64,000 nt of DNA from positions 310,001-374,000 of the forward strand of contig JAJFKE010000011.1 of assembly GCA_021773355.1 (NCBI GenBank), given 5' to 3'. The stretch comes from Gammaproteobacteria bacterium (GTDB lineage Bacteria > Pseudomonadota > Gammaproteobacteria > Pseudomonadales > Pseudohongiellaceae). The translations under genes and the position numbers were made by a program. The notes beneath the pieces are model-generated. The model was given only the letters and a program-made list of their open reading frames with translations. It ran no database searches and had not been told where the DNA came from. This document shows, piece by piece, positions 9,031-17,434 of the stretch. Each line of letters opens with the position of its first letter. The stretch's first letter is position 1.

Positions 9031-10052
9031 TAGTCGGCGTCCGCTACTTTTATTAGTTGTTTACCGAAATTCTTACCCTTTAACATGCCCCGAAAATACT
9101 TTGGAGCATTCTCCAAACCCTCTCCTATGCTTTCTCTGTATTTCAATCTGCCATCGCCTATCCAACTTCCCAACTGGCGAGTGGCTTCCACCCATCTATC
9201 ACGCCATTCAGTAACTACAAAAAATCGATGCTCGGGCACAGTATCGAGAGACTTTAGAATATGAAAGGGAGTTTCCGATGCGGTAATATCTTCGTCATTA
9301 TAGTTTGAAACGTACCCGCAAATCGGCACTCTGGCCCTCGGGTTTAATAAAGGAGCCACAGCTTTGGTGACATCGCCGCCTACATTCTCGAAGTAAATAT
9401 CTATGCCATCGGGACAAGCCTCAGCAAGTTCTGCTGCCAGATTGCCTGCCTTGTAATCAATACAAGCATCAAATTTCAGCTCTTCCTTCACGTAACGACA
9501 TTTCTCCGCACCGCCAGCTATTCCCACCGCCCGCAGACCTTTGATCTTCGCTATTTGCCCCACTGCGGAGCCTACCGCTCCAGACGCCGCGGCGACTACA
9601 AGAGTCTCTCCTGGCTGAGGCTTACCCACCTCGGTAAGGCCAAAGTAGGCAGTTCTTCCGGGCATGCCCACCACACCTAAATGGGCAGATAAACTGCCAT
9701 TATTAAGATCCACCTTCATTAAGCGAGGATCGTCCGCGTTTGCAACGATATGCGATTGCCAGCCCATGTGGGCCGCCACAGGGTCACCCTCTGAGAAGTC
9801 AGCTGAGGTTGATTTAATGACTATGCCGGTAGACTCTCCAGTAATCACATCGCCAATTTGTAATGGATCTGCGTAAGATTTAACGTCATTCATGCGACCC
9901 CGCATATACGGGTCCAACGAGAGCCAGCACACTCGAATCAATATCTGATTATCCGCTAACTCTGGTATTTCAAGCTCGCGAATTTCAAAGCAGTCATCGG
10001 TAGCTTCACCCCGGGGTCGTTTGGCTAAAAGCACTTGCGTATTTTTAATCAT
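9030..10052 (-). CDS. Zinc-independent MDR-family NADP-dependent oxidoreductase (CurA/2-alkenal reductase type)
   Basis: 340 aa. N-terminal LAKRPRGEATDDCFEIRE and YMRGRMND match the leukotriene B4 dehydrogenase/CurA subgroup. The nucleotide-binding segment is VAAASGAVGSAVGQIAKIKG, followed by DIYFENVGGDVTKAV and CGYVSNYN. The Cys/His ligands of zinc alcohol dehydrogenases are absent. Such enzymes reduce the double bond of alpha,beta-unsaturated ketones or aldehydes with NADPH. Start ATG 10052 with GGAAT upstream. Confidence 0.87.
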   Translation of the reverse strand: MIKNTQVLLAKRPRGEATDDCFEIRELEIPELADNQILIRVCWLSLDPYMRGRMNDVKSYADPLQIGDVITGESTGIVIKSTSADFSEGDPVAAHMGWQSHIVANADDPRLMKVDLNNGSLSAHLGVVGMPGRTAYFGLTEVGKPQPGETLVVAAASGAVGSAVGQIAKIKGLRAVGIAGGAEKCRYVKEELKFDACIDYKAGNLAAELAEACPDGIDIYFENVGGDVTKAVAPLLNPRARVPICGYVSNYNDEDITASETPFHILKSLDTVPEHRFFVVTEWRDRWVEATRQLGSWIGDGRLKYRESIGEGLENAPKYFRGMLKGKNFGKQLIKVADAD

Positions 10053-10105
10053 TCTGCAATTCCAGTCCTAATTGTTTTCAATACAAGCGCAGCAGTCTAC
10101 TTTAC

Positions 10106-11308
10106 TCAATGACTAGGAACAACTGATGCCAATGACGAATCCAGTATATCCAAACCCTGTTGCAGCTCTGTCGAGTCTACCGTCAATGGCGGAATTAAGC
10201 GTATGACCCGGTTTCTAGTCGGAGTGACCAACAGGCCGTTATCCAGGCATTTTTGCGTCACAACTGCAACTAGATCATCTGATCCTAATTCGAAGGCACA
10301 GAGCAAACCCTTGGCGCGGACCGAGCCTATGAGTTGTGGGTACTTCCGTTGCAGTGATTCAAGCTTGTGCAACATCCAATCACCCGAAACCCGTGTTTTT
10401 TCAGCTATATCCTGTGTTTGCAGAAAGTTCACTACTGCAGTGGCGACTGCACAGGCCAGTGGATTGCCGCAATATGTACCGCCGTGGTCACCTTTTTTGA
10501 GCCTACTGTCAACGCCTTCAGAAATCGCAAAAGCAGCAAATGGAAAACCACCTGCAATACCTTTGCCCATAGTCATAATGTCAGGCTTAACTTCCTGATT
10601 ACTGTGTTCAATCGCGAAAAACTTTCCGGTCCTACAAAACCCGGTCTGAATCTCATCTACGATGAGCAGGACACCGCGCTCTTGGCAGTAACGCGCGACG
10701 GAAACCAAATAATCTTGCCGGGGAATCCTTACACCTCCTTCTCCTTGAATCGGTTCCAGAATGACGGCAGCGGTATCGCTGTCGACAGCAGCGGCAAGAG
10801 CATCCATGTCCCCAAATGGAACGAAACAATTGTCTTTCAGCAGGGGCAAATACTGCTCCGTATTATCCTTTCCTCCAGAAACAGAAAGCGTATTAAAAGT
10901 ACGCCCATGAAAAGAAGCCAGGGTAGAAACAATCTTTGTCTTAGCGGTTATTTTTCTCGCCAACTTAATTGCCGCGTCATTTGCTTCAGCACCACTATTC
11001 GAAAAATAAACTTTTGACAGACTCGCGGGCAAAACTGTACTCAAAGACGTCAAAAGCTTTGCTCTTGATGGTGAGTAGGTGAATCCTGAATTCGGATTCT
11101 GGATAATTTTTTGTGCCTGTTGAAAGATCGCATTGGTAATTACTGGATGAGAATGGCCTAGGCATGTCACTCCCCAGCCTGAAGTAAAATCTAAATACTT
11201 ATTCCCCTTCTCATCCCAAACAAAACAACCCTCTCCACGCTCAATGGCTATTGGCTGACGATTGCAAAAAGTAATTCCCAAACGGTCTTCAATTTCTATA
11301 GTGTTCAT
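10106..11308 (-). CDS. Class III PLP-dependent aminotransferase (acetylornithine/4-aminobutyrate type)
   Basis: 400 aa from ATG 11308, which is preceded by GGGAGAC at good spacing; the frame extending to 11530 overlaps the acetyltransferase and lacks family similarity. Motifs: NKYLDFTSGWGVTCLGHSHP, SNSGAEANDAAIKLARK, VDEIQTGFCRTGKFFA and the PLP-lysine segment MTMGKGIAGGFP. Closest in style to ArgD/GabT. It follows the GNAT gene by 10 bp, so the pair is probably co-functional. The exact amino donor is not resolvable by eye. Confidence 0.85.
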   Translation of the reverse strand: MNTIEIEDRLGITFCNRQPIAIERGEGCFVWDEKGNKYLDFTSGWGVTCLGHSHPVITNAIFQQAQKIIQNPNSGFTYSPSRAKLLTSLSTVLPASLSKVYFSNSGAEANDAAIKLARKITAKTKIVSTLASFHGRTFNTLSVSGGKDNTEQYLPLLKDNCFVPFGDMDALAAAVDSDTAAVILEPIQGEGGVRIPRQDYLVSVARYCQERGVLLIVDEIQTGFCRTGKFFAIEHSNQEVKPDIMTMGKGIAGGFPFAAFAISEGVDSRLKKGDHGGTYCGNPLACAVATAVVNFLQTQDIAEKTRVSGDWMLHKLESLQRKYPQLIGSVRAKGLLCAFELGSDDLVAVVTQKCLDNGLLVTPTRNRVIRLIPPLTVDSTELQQGLDILDSSLASVVPSH

Positions 11309-11318
11309 GTTCGTCTCC

Positions 11319-12083
11319 CTAAGTTTTCCTGACGCGATACCAATACGAATATAAGGTTCTGAACCCCATTTTCTTATACAAACTAATGGCCGCCGAGTTC
11401 GATGCGTCCACTTGCAAATAGGCATACTTGGCGCCTTTATCCTTCCCCCATCTGAGCAGCTCCAACAGTAGCTGAGAGGCATGTCCTTGTTTTCTACTAT
11501 CCCTGGCTGAGACAATTCCAAACAACCCAATCGCTTCTTCTGAATAAACCCCCATCCCGCAACAATGCATTAATCCGCTCTGCTTCCCTTGAGCAAGGAA
11601 TAATCGTGGCGATGCAACCTTGCTCAATACTGTTTTATGTGAAGATAGGCTTTCGGTATTTCGCTCACAAATCTCATACCAAACCCTAAGCCACTGCTGG
11701 ACAGTCAGTGAATTCAACTCGCGGCTTTGACCACTAGCGCGCACCGAAGGCATTTGAGAATATTCTAGAATCATCGAGTAGGTCGGCGCTTGTTTCTTAT
11801 AGCCTCTGCTTTCTAGTTGCAATTCAAGCTCTCGCCTGGCAAGCCCTGTATCATTTTTCCAATCCACTATTCGTACGGCTGGCGCTGCATTGCGCTCCAG
11901 GAAAAATTTCTCAGCCAACTCGATGAGCTCGTTATTTTCGAATTTTGAATCGGGAAAAAGGCTAAGCGCATTGGAGCGCCTCCCAACTCCCGCGGCATAT
12001 CTCAATATTCCAAAGGGCAGTTCCTTCTCTTCAAGCGCCGGCCAGGCCATCCTTGTCGCTCGTTCTACTTGCATTACGTTCAT
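11319..12083 (-). CDS. GNAT family N-acetyltransferase
   Basis: 254 aa. The C-terminal ~110 residues carry the GNAT core: acetyl-CoA loop SARDSRKQGHASQLLLELL and the late motif NSAAISLYKKMGF. The N-terminal half is a less conserved GNAT-like domain, so this may be a two-domain GNAT. It is the first gene of the run to 6104, and its promoter must lie in 12084-12127, downstream of the hairpin that insulates it from the unit to the right. Pairing with a class III aminotransferase suggests an acetylated amino compound; ectoine synthesis is not supported because no EctC is present. Confidence 0.75.
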   Translation of the reverse strand: MNVMQVERATRMAWPALEEKELPFGILRYAAGVGRRSNALSLFPDSKFENNELIELAEKFFLERNAAPAVRIVDWKNDTGLARRELELQLESRGYKKQAPTYSMILEYSQMPSVRASGQSRELNSLTVQQWLRVWYEICERNTESLSSHKTVLSKVASPRLFLAQGKQSGLMHCCGMGVYSEEAIGLFGIVSARDSRKQGHASQLLLELLRWGKDKGAKYAYLQVDASNSAAISLYKKMGFRTLYSYWYRVRKT

Positions 12084-12127
12084 GTGAATATCTCCATCAT
12101 GGGTTAGCTCAATTTCTTACGGCAAAA

Positions 12128-12163
12128 AAAAACCCCTAAGGCCGAAGGCACTTAGGGGTTTTT
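12128..12163 (-). terminator. Bidirectional Rho-independent terminator
   Basis: The inverted repeat AAAAACCCCTAAG / CTTAGGGGTTTTT surrounds a loop whose GCC/GGC can pair further. It begins 19 bp after the stop of the small ORF read leftward and is followed by a T-tract in both directions. It ends the small transcription unit at 12182-12350 and insulates the acetyltransferase operon. Confidence 0.85.
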
Positions 12164-12181
12164 AAAATTCGTTGTACTAAA

Positions 12182-12304
12182 CTAATTCAAACCATGGCTC
12201 TTCGGCAAGGGTGTTTTTGTCGCGCGCGCGGCGCGACGAGCCGCCGCATTTACTGCTGCCACTGCACCGAATAAGACTAGCTGTTGTGATTCCAATTGCC
12301 GCAT
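12182..12304 (-). CDS. Putative 40-aa peptide within a compact sRNA-like transcription unit
   Basis: Reading leftward, an ORF from ATG 12304 encodes 40 residues (MRQLESQQLVLFGAVAAV... ending KSHGLN). The frame stays open back to a CTG at 12337. The peptide is hydrophobic in the middle with a short Arg/Ala-rich basic patch and has no recognisable family. No good ribosome site precedes the ATG, so the transcript may be a regulatory RNA instead. Its GC-rich stretch (12219-12237) can fold as GTCGCGC/GCGCGAC. It has its own promoter 40-70 bp upstream and a terminator 19 bp downstream. Confidence 0.4.
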   Translation of the reverse strand: MRQLESQQLVLFGAVAAVNAAARRAARATKTPLPKSHGLN

Positions 12305-12344
12305 CTGTAATTTCTTTGTAAATTCCTGCTCGTTCAGGGGCGGA

Positions 12345-12373
12345 ACTCTATGGGATTAATCCAGCTCTGTCAA
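12345..12373 (-). promoter_or_regulatory. Sigma-70-type promoter of the small transcription unit
   Basis: On the minus strand a perfect -35 TTGACA (12373-12368) is followed after exactly 17 bp by TAGAGT (12350-12345), 4 of 6 to the -10 consensus. Transcription would start near 12338 and end at the terminator, giving an RNA of about 210 nt. Confidence 0.55.
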
Positions 12374-12426
12374 TAGCCTCCAATATTAATAGGCCTTGTG
12401 GCTTAGCCGGGGATGGCTAATGCAGA

Positions 12427-12699
12427 CTAGCCGTCGTCATCCTCATCAATCCGTCTATCGCCCTGCCTCTCGGCTCTACGATCATCGCCTGCATCATTTC
12501 TACTTTCTCTGAACTGTTCAAAGTTATTAACGCTGAGGTCAAAAAACGGGTTCTCAAAATCCACGATCCTGGCCTCGCGCCCTGTTATTGCACCCTCTGC
12601 TACCAGTACCGCCATATACGCGGTCAAAGTAGTAAGAAGTAATGTATAGCGATTTCTTAATATGATGTTCTTCATAATATAGTCCATGCGACTAGTCAA
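12427..12699 (-). CDS. Small exported or membrane-anchored acidic protein of the ABC operon
   Basis: 90 aa at most; starts are TTG 12699 (overlapping the permease stop), ATG 12687 or ATG 12675. The N-terminus has a basic stretch and one hydrophobic segment (LLLTTLTAYMAVLVAEGA), then a polar tail ending in a highly charged run (DDRRAERQGDRRIDEDDDG). No known family recognised. Its overlap with the permease gene places it in the GntR-ABC operon, where it could be an accessory exported factor. Confidence 0.6.
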   Translation of the reverse strand: MTSRMDYIMKNIILRNRYTLLLTTLTAYMAVLVAEGAITGREARIVDFENPFFDLSVNNFEQFRESRNDAGDDRRAERQGDRRIDEDDDG

Positions 12700-13546
12700 T
12701 AAACCGGCGCATATACACAGCGCCCGCCAATAAAATTGAGCCCACTAACAGTCCAAATAACATATCGTAGTTAAACAGCTTCTCGAACACGCTTTGAAAA
12801 TCAAAAATGAAATATTGGTTCGGATTCGCTGCCCGGCTTTCTACCCAATTAGCCAGATACTGTGTGCCAAATACGAAATCTTCCAGGAAGCCTACCAGGA
12901 TAAATACTCCTGCGGCCCAAAGCAAAGGGGTCTTCTTGGCGAAGGCAGAAAACAACAGTAGCCAGCCCATAGACGGTAGCAGCCACAACGAAGTTACGAA
13001 TGCTGAAATATAGATAAACAGCAGGCTCGTCAGCGCAGCCAGAAACATCCATCCAATACCTACCAAATTAATATCGTTGCTGATACCCAACAATGTCAAC
13101 CAAATCATGGCTATCAAATATAGCGCAAAGATGATGAGCACGTAAAATATCGGGGCCACCACAACAATGGTAAACACTTTTGACAATACAGTTTGAAGAT
13201 TGGAAACAGGCATGGATTGCCAGAACAACACGCTCATTTCTTTCCTGTCCTGGTATAGCGTATTGATCAGATAAATAACACTGCACACATATAAGGTTGC
13301 AAAGAACGGTATAGCCAGCAGCATGAAAAAAGGAGCCATATCAAATGGCGACAGACCATCAAAAAGTATCGCGAGATATTCCAGAGCAGCTGCCAATTCA
13401 GCCTGCTCCAACTGCAGTGCAACCCAAATCGATGCCACTAGTATAAGCAATGCCACCATCGCTGGAGCTCCAACAAACAGATTTCTATGTTCCAGCACTT
13501 CTCTTTTCGCCAGGGCATAGAATTGAAGTAGTGCGAATTTATCCAT
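12692..13546 (-). CDS. ABC transporter permease (ABC-2 type)
   Basis: 284 aa with about six hydrophobic segments: one near the N-terminus after KREVLEHRNLFVGAPA, four central helices, and a last one ending AGAVYMRRFID. The order and the charged N-terminal entry are typical of ABC-2 exporters paired with GntR/YtrA regulators. It overlaps the ATPase gene by 8 bp. Substrate unknown; systems of this type often respond to cell-wall-active compounds. Confidence 0.8.
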   Translation of the reverse strand: MDKFALLQFYALAKREVLEHRNLFVGAPAMVALLILVASIWVALQLEQAELAAALEYLAILFDGLSPFDMAPFFMLLAIPFFATLYVCSVIYLINTLYQDRKEMSVLFWQSMPVSNLQTVLSKVFTIVVVAPIFYVLIIFALYLIAMIWLTLLGISNDINLVGIGWMFLAALTSLLFIYISAFVTSLWLLPSMGWLLLFSAFAKKTPLLWAAGVFILVGFLEDFVFGTQYLANWVESRAANPNQYFIFDFQSVFEKLFNYDMLFGLLVGSILLAGAVYMRRFID

Positions 13547-14399
13547 CTCTGTTTTCCTTCAACTTAGCAACAAATAGGTCTGCCACAGTTGGCGTGTGTA
13601 ATTCTCCCAGAGGTTCCAATTGATCTTTGGCTACCGATTCAAAGGTGTAAGATTTCTTACCCAGTAACTCACGAATATGTATGGGTCCAAGTGCATCGGC
13701 TTGAGCTAGCATGTCCGGGTCTACCAGCACCTCGGTATACATATCCGATAGATCTGCCATTAGAGCGTCCAGAACAATTTTGCCTTTGTTTATAAATAAC
13801 AAATGCGACAGCAGCGCTTCAATCTCTTCTACCTGGTGCGTGCTAATGATTATGGTGCGATTGCCATCGTAATAATCGTTCAATAGACGATCATAAAATT
13901 CTTTTCTATAAATGATATCTAATCCCAGAGTGGGTTCGTCCAATACCAGCAACTGCACCTCGATGGCCATTACTATTGCTAGATGCAGTTGTGTAACCAT
14001 GCCCTTAGATAATTCTTTAATGCGTTTCTTAGCCGGAATGTCCGTTGTGCTAAGAAATTTCTCTGCCTTTTTACGATCAAATCGTGGATGTACAGCTTCC
14101 ACGTAATCAATAACATTAGAAACCTTCAACCACTTGGGCAATATGCCTACATCTGCAATAAAGCACACATCTCGCATTAGCTTATGACGCGCAACCCTGG
14201 GATCGCGACCCGCAACCATTAGCTCTCCATCTACATCACAAAGACCGATTAACGCTTTTAAGGTAGTGGTTTTTCCAGCACCGTTAGGTCCAATCAGACC
14301 GCTAATAGAACCGCGGGGAATAGTCAGATCCACTCCATCCAGGGCGGTAAAGCTGCCGTAATTTTTCCTTAGCGATTTGGCTTCAACGATGTTTGTCAT
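13539..14399 (-). CDS. ABC transporter ATP-binding protein
   Basis: 286 aa. Walker A GLIGPNGAGKTT, Q-loop region preceding LPKWLKVSNVI, degenerate signature IKELSKGMVTQLHLA (LSKGM in place of LSGGQ, common in the EcsA/YtrB class), Walker B LLVLDEPTLGLD, and the H-loop STHQVEEIEA. The C-terminal ~70 residues are a substrate/regulatory extension. Good ribosome site (GGGGGTAG) before ATG 14399. It sits between the regulator and the permease. Confidence 0.9.
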   Translation of the reverse strand: MTNIVEAKSLRKNYGSFTALDGVDLTIPRGSISGLIGPNGAGKTTTLKALIGLCDVDGELMVAGRDPRVARHKLMRDVCFIADVGILPKWLKVSNVIDYVEAVHPRFDRKKAEKFLSTTDIPAKKRIKELSKGMVTQLHLAIVMAIEVQLLVLDEPTLGLDIIYRKEFYDRLLNDYYDGNRTIIISTHQVEEIEALLSHLLFINKGKIVLDALMADLSDMYTEVLVDPDMLAQADALGPIHIRELLGKKSYTFESVAKDQLEPLGELHTPTVADLFVAKLKENRDG

Positions 14400-14424
14400 G
14401 CACTACCCCCAAAATTCTCGATTT

Positions 14425-14784
14425 CTATCGATTCTTCTTGCTGCCAGGGAGTTCATCAATCTCCAAGCCCAGCCTTTCAATGCGTTGAGCAATTTGTGGC
14501 CATTCTTGCTCAAGAAATTTTGACCTTTCCTGAGTGGATAATTTTTCTCTAGCTCCTGATAAGACATACATTCCCAGCCCCCGTTTTTTCTCAATTAGTT
14601 CCTCGTCGACTAAAATTTGGAACGCTTTAGACACAGTAATAGGGTTTATGCGCTGTTCGCTGGAAATCTGCCGCACGGAAGGCAAGGCATCGCCTTCTGT
14701 GAGTACACCATCCATAATCAGCTCCACCAGTCGGTCTCTAAGCTGTATATAGATTGGTTCTTTGTTGTTCCAATTGATTTCCAC
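14425..14784 (-). CDS. GntR family regulator, YtrA subfamily
   Basis: 119 aa from GTG 14784. The winged helix (EPIYIQLRDRLVELIMDG ... LPSVRQISSEQRINPITVSKA) is followed by a short C-terminal tail without an effector domain, which defines the YtrA subfamily. YtrA proteins normally begin a few residues before the PIYxQL motif, which favours GTG 14784 over ATG 14817. An inverted repeat lies 23-44 bp upstream of that start, suggesting autoregulation of the four-gene operon. Confidence 0.82.
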   Translation of the reverse strand: MEINWNNKEPIYIQLRDRLVELIMDGVLTEGDALPSVRQISSEQRINPITVSKAFQILVDEELIEKKRGLGMYVLSGAREKLSTQERSKFLEQEWPQIAQRIERLGLEIDELPGSKKNR

Positions 14785-14806
14785 TGCGCCTGCCCTTACC
14801 CATATG

Positions 14807-14828
14807 GTGTTGTACATAACTATAACAC
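14807..14828. promoter_or_regulatory. Putative YtrA-type operator
   Basis: Imperfect palindrome GTGTTGTA-CATAAC-TATAACAC: 8-bp arms with one mismatch around 6 bp. It sits in the AT-rich region directly ahead of the GntR gene, where a self-binding site is expected. Its position would overlap the longer ATG start at 14817, an argument for the shorter protein. Confidence 0.45.
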
Positions 14829-14924
14829 TATATCAGTAAAACACAAAAGAATATTATTTCTCCTTATATGCTTGTTTTAATTGAATATAATTAGAAGCCG
14901 CTCATGAAAATGAGCTGCGGGGAT

Positions 14925-16130
14925 TTATGTCTGCCGGGTTTCTAGCACTGTGTCCGCAGCAAGTAAGTCCTGAATTTCTAGATCTGCAAAATTGAATTCT
15001 CGCAGTATCTGCCGGGTATGCTCACCAAATTTTGGCGGCTTATGCCGAACCGAACCTGGTGTTCGGGATAATTTTATCGGTGTGCCTGTCATTTTGTACC
15101 AGCCATCTTCGATTATCATTTCTCGATGCCTGGTATGGGGGTGGTCAACCACCTGAGCCGTGTCGTGAATCGGACCCGCGGCCAAACCTGCTTCTGCCAA
15201 GCGGTCAGCGATCTCACTACCGTCGATTTTCATCAGACTGGATTCAACTTCTGCTTTCAATTCGTCACGGTTGTTCACGCGATCAATATTATTGAGGAAT
15301 CGAGGATCTTCAATTAGCTCTTCCCTACCCAACTCTACGCACATTTTTGCGTAAGCCCGATTGTTTCCGGCGCCAATAAAAATATCTACTGTCTTCGTTC
15401 TAAAAGTATCGTAGGGGCTAATGTTTGGATGAGCGTTACCAGTGGCCACTGGTATTTGTCCTGAGTATAGGTAATTCGGTATATGGGGATGCATAAGTGA
15501 GACAGCGCAATCATACAGAGTCATGTCCAGGTACTGCCCCTGCTTTGACTTTTCTCTCTCCGCCATGGCCATTAGAATCGCAACAGCTGAGTACAGGCCT
15601 GTTCCCATATCTACCATCGCTAGACCCAAGCGAGTTGGTTTACTACCGGCTTCACCATTAACACTAAACCAGCCTGCCATGGCCTGAATAATCGCGTCGT
15701 AACCAGGAAAACCACCCCAAGGCCCATCGCTACCAAAACCGCTGACGCGACAGTGTATTAGCTGAGGGAATTTGTTTTTTAGTACTTCCTCATATCCCAA
15801 GCCCCATTTCTCCATGGTCCCAGGTTTATAGTTTTCAATAAGAACATCTGCCTTTTCAAGCAGACGTAACAGTACAGCCTGACCTTCAGGTTTCGACAAA
15901 TCCAAGCCCATGGAGCGCTTATTTCGATTTACACCTAGAAAATAGGCGGAATCTTCATCATGAAAAGGAGGCCCCCAATCACGAGTTTCATCGCCTCGTG
16001 GTGGTTCAAGCTTAATGATTTCTGCGCCATGGTCGCCTAACATCTGAGTACAATATGGACCACCTAGTACTCGTGACAGATCGATGATTAATTTGCCCTT
16101 AAGAGCGCCTTCGTTAGTTTGAGTAAACAC
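14925..16130 (-). CDS. CaiB/BaiF family (class III) CoA-transferase
   Basis: 401 aa from GTG 16130, which has CAGGA 6 nt upstream; residues encoded further upstream do not match the family. N-terminal LIIDLSRVLGGPYCTQMLGD, then VNRNKRSMGLDLS, and LGLAMVDMGTGLYSA with the Asp that forms the acyl anhydride intermediate. Length and motifs fit formyl-CoA/carnitinyl-CoA transferases. Substrate unknown. It stands alone between the GntR operon and rpoS. Confidence 0.87.
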   Translation of the reverse strand: MFTQTNEGALKGKLIIDLSRVLGGPYCTQMLGDHGAEIIKLEPPRGDETRDWGPPFHDEDSAYFLGVNRNKRSMGLDLSKPEGQAVLLRLLEKADVLIENYKPGTMEKWGLGYEEVLKNKFPQLIHCRVSGFGSDGPWGGFPGYDAIIQAMAGWFSVNGEAGSKPTRLGLAMVDMGTGLYSAVAILMAMAEREKSKQGQYLDMTLYDCAVSLMHPHIPNYLYSGQIPVATGNAHPNISPYDTFRTKTVDIFIGAGNNRAYAKMCVELGREELIEDPRFLNNIDRVNNRDELKAEVESSLMKIDGSEIADRLAEAGLAAGPIHDTAQVVDHPHTRHREMIIEDGWYKMTGTPIKLSRTPGSVRHKPPKFGEHTRQILREFNFADLEIQDLLAADTVLETRQT

Positions 16131-16243
16131 AATTAGTCCTGATTTTTTATTGTGCCAGTACTGGCATGGAATGCGTTTTGAGGGCCAAGAGGATACGGCA
16201 GGGTTCACTCTGGTTCAAGTGTCCTACTGGGTTCTAATTAAAA

Positions 16244-16256
16244 CTAGGGACCCTAG
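16244..16256. repeat. 13-bp palindrome resembling a transposon excision scar
   Basis: CTAG-GGACC-CTAG. The flanking CTAG copies equal the target duplication of the 56927 element and the centre equals joined outer bases of its termini. The right CTAG includes the rpoS stop codon. A chance palindrome cannot be excluded. Confidence 0.3.
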
Positions 16257-17266
16257 ACGGCTTCACAAAGCATCTCTTTGCTGAGACCTTCTTTATGTAT
16301 TAATGTTCTCAATTGTTTCAGTGCCTCGATCTGGATTTGCCTCACCCGCTCTCGAGTAAGGCCTATTTCCGCACCAACATTTTCCAAGGTATCAGTATCG
16401 TAGCCTTTCAGCCCAAATCGACGACAGATTATTTCACGCTGTTTCTCTGACAACTGCTGCAGCCAGCTTTCTACGCGACTCTGCAATTCAGTAGATTGGA
16501 ATAAAATTCTGGGATTTTCTTTACCTTCGGCGCTGAGCGAGTCTACCAGGGTAGTATCGGAGTCGGCTGCAATAGGCGCATCAGCCGACGTCAGCTTTTC
16601 ATTTAACAACATCAATTGCTCAATATCTGAGCAATTGAACGTGGTGAGCATCGCCATCTCTGAGCATGTTGCATCACGACCGGTGGTACGCGCAATGTCT
16701 CGTTGCGCTCGAAGTAATGAATTGAGCTGTTTCACTATATGTACGGGTAAGCGAATAGTTCGTGTTTGATTCATTAAACCCCGCTCCATATTTTGCCGTA
16801 TCCACCATGTCGCGTAGGTTGAAAAGCGAAAGCCTCTCTCAGGATCGAATTTCTCTACCGCATGTATCAGGCCGAGATTGCCCTCCTCGATGAGGTCAAG
16901 CAAAGACAGACCGCGATTCAGATAGCGTCGCGCGATTTTGACTACCAGCCTTAGGTTGCTCTCGATCATACGACGGCGGCTTGCGGCATCGCCGTTAATG
17001 GCGCGGCGGGCATGAAATACTTCTTCTTTAGCTGAAAGAAGCGGTGTATGACCAATTTCTTTTAAGTATAGACGAGTTACATCTAGTCCGGTGTCAGTAG
17101 GTTTATCAGTTTCTTTTTCTGCCGCTTTGTATACTGAGTCAAGTTTTAAGCTCGACCGGAACTGTTCTTTGTTGTCGGGGTTATCATGAGTAAGCTTACT
17201 GCCTGCGCCCTGTGTTAAGACCCGCCTTAGCTCGGGCGTTTCTCGCGCTATTTTTTTGCTATGCAT
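16253..17266 (-). CDS. rpoS: RNA polymerase sigma factor RpoS
   Basis: 337 aa from ATG 17266 (GGAG upstream), close to the 330 aa of E. coli RpoS. Region 1.2 [21 protein letters not shown], region 2 [19 protein letters not shown]...[17 protein letters not shown] and [11 protein letters not shown] (core binding and -10 recognition), region 3 [17 protein letters not shown], region 4 [19 protein letters not shown] (-35 helix-turn-helix). It controls the general stress and stationary-phase response. In many gammaproteobacteria nlpD precedes rpoS; here ubiC does, after a 168-bp gap. Confidence 0.93.
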   Translation of the reverse strand: MHSKKIARETPELRRVLTQGAGSKLTHDNPDNKEQFRSSLKLDSVYKAAEKETDKPTDTGLDVTRLYLKEIGHTPLLSAKEEVFHARRAINGDAASRRRMIESNLRLVVKIARRYLNRGLSLLDLIEEGNLGLIHAVEKFDPERGFRFSTYATWWIRQNMERGLMNQTRTIRLPVHIVKQLNSLLRAQRDIARTTGRDATCSEMAMLTTFNCSDIEQLMLLNEKLTSADAPIAADSDTTLVDSLSAEGKENPRILFQSTELQSRVESWLQQLSEKQREIICRRFGLKGYDTDTLENVGAEIGLTRERVRQIQIEALKQLRTLIHKEGLSKEMLCEAV

Positions 17267-17434
17267 TCGAGGGCTCCTTCCTCTGCTATCAATTATCCTC
17301 GGCAACATCCAATGCAGGAAGACGTTCGGTGTTTTTACACGATCGAATGCTGACCCAAAAAGGACGACAACTAAAATAAAGTATAGAGCGCTTTGCAGAA
17401 ATTACGAATTGTTTCGTGACGTTTTTTCGGTCAG

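Noticed and set aside
10106..12083. Ectoine synthesis genes (aminotransferase plus acetyltransferase)
   Set aside because: No EctC, the GNAT is longer and different from EctA, and the neighbours are acyl-CoA and reductase genes.
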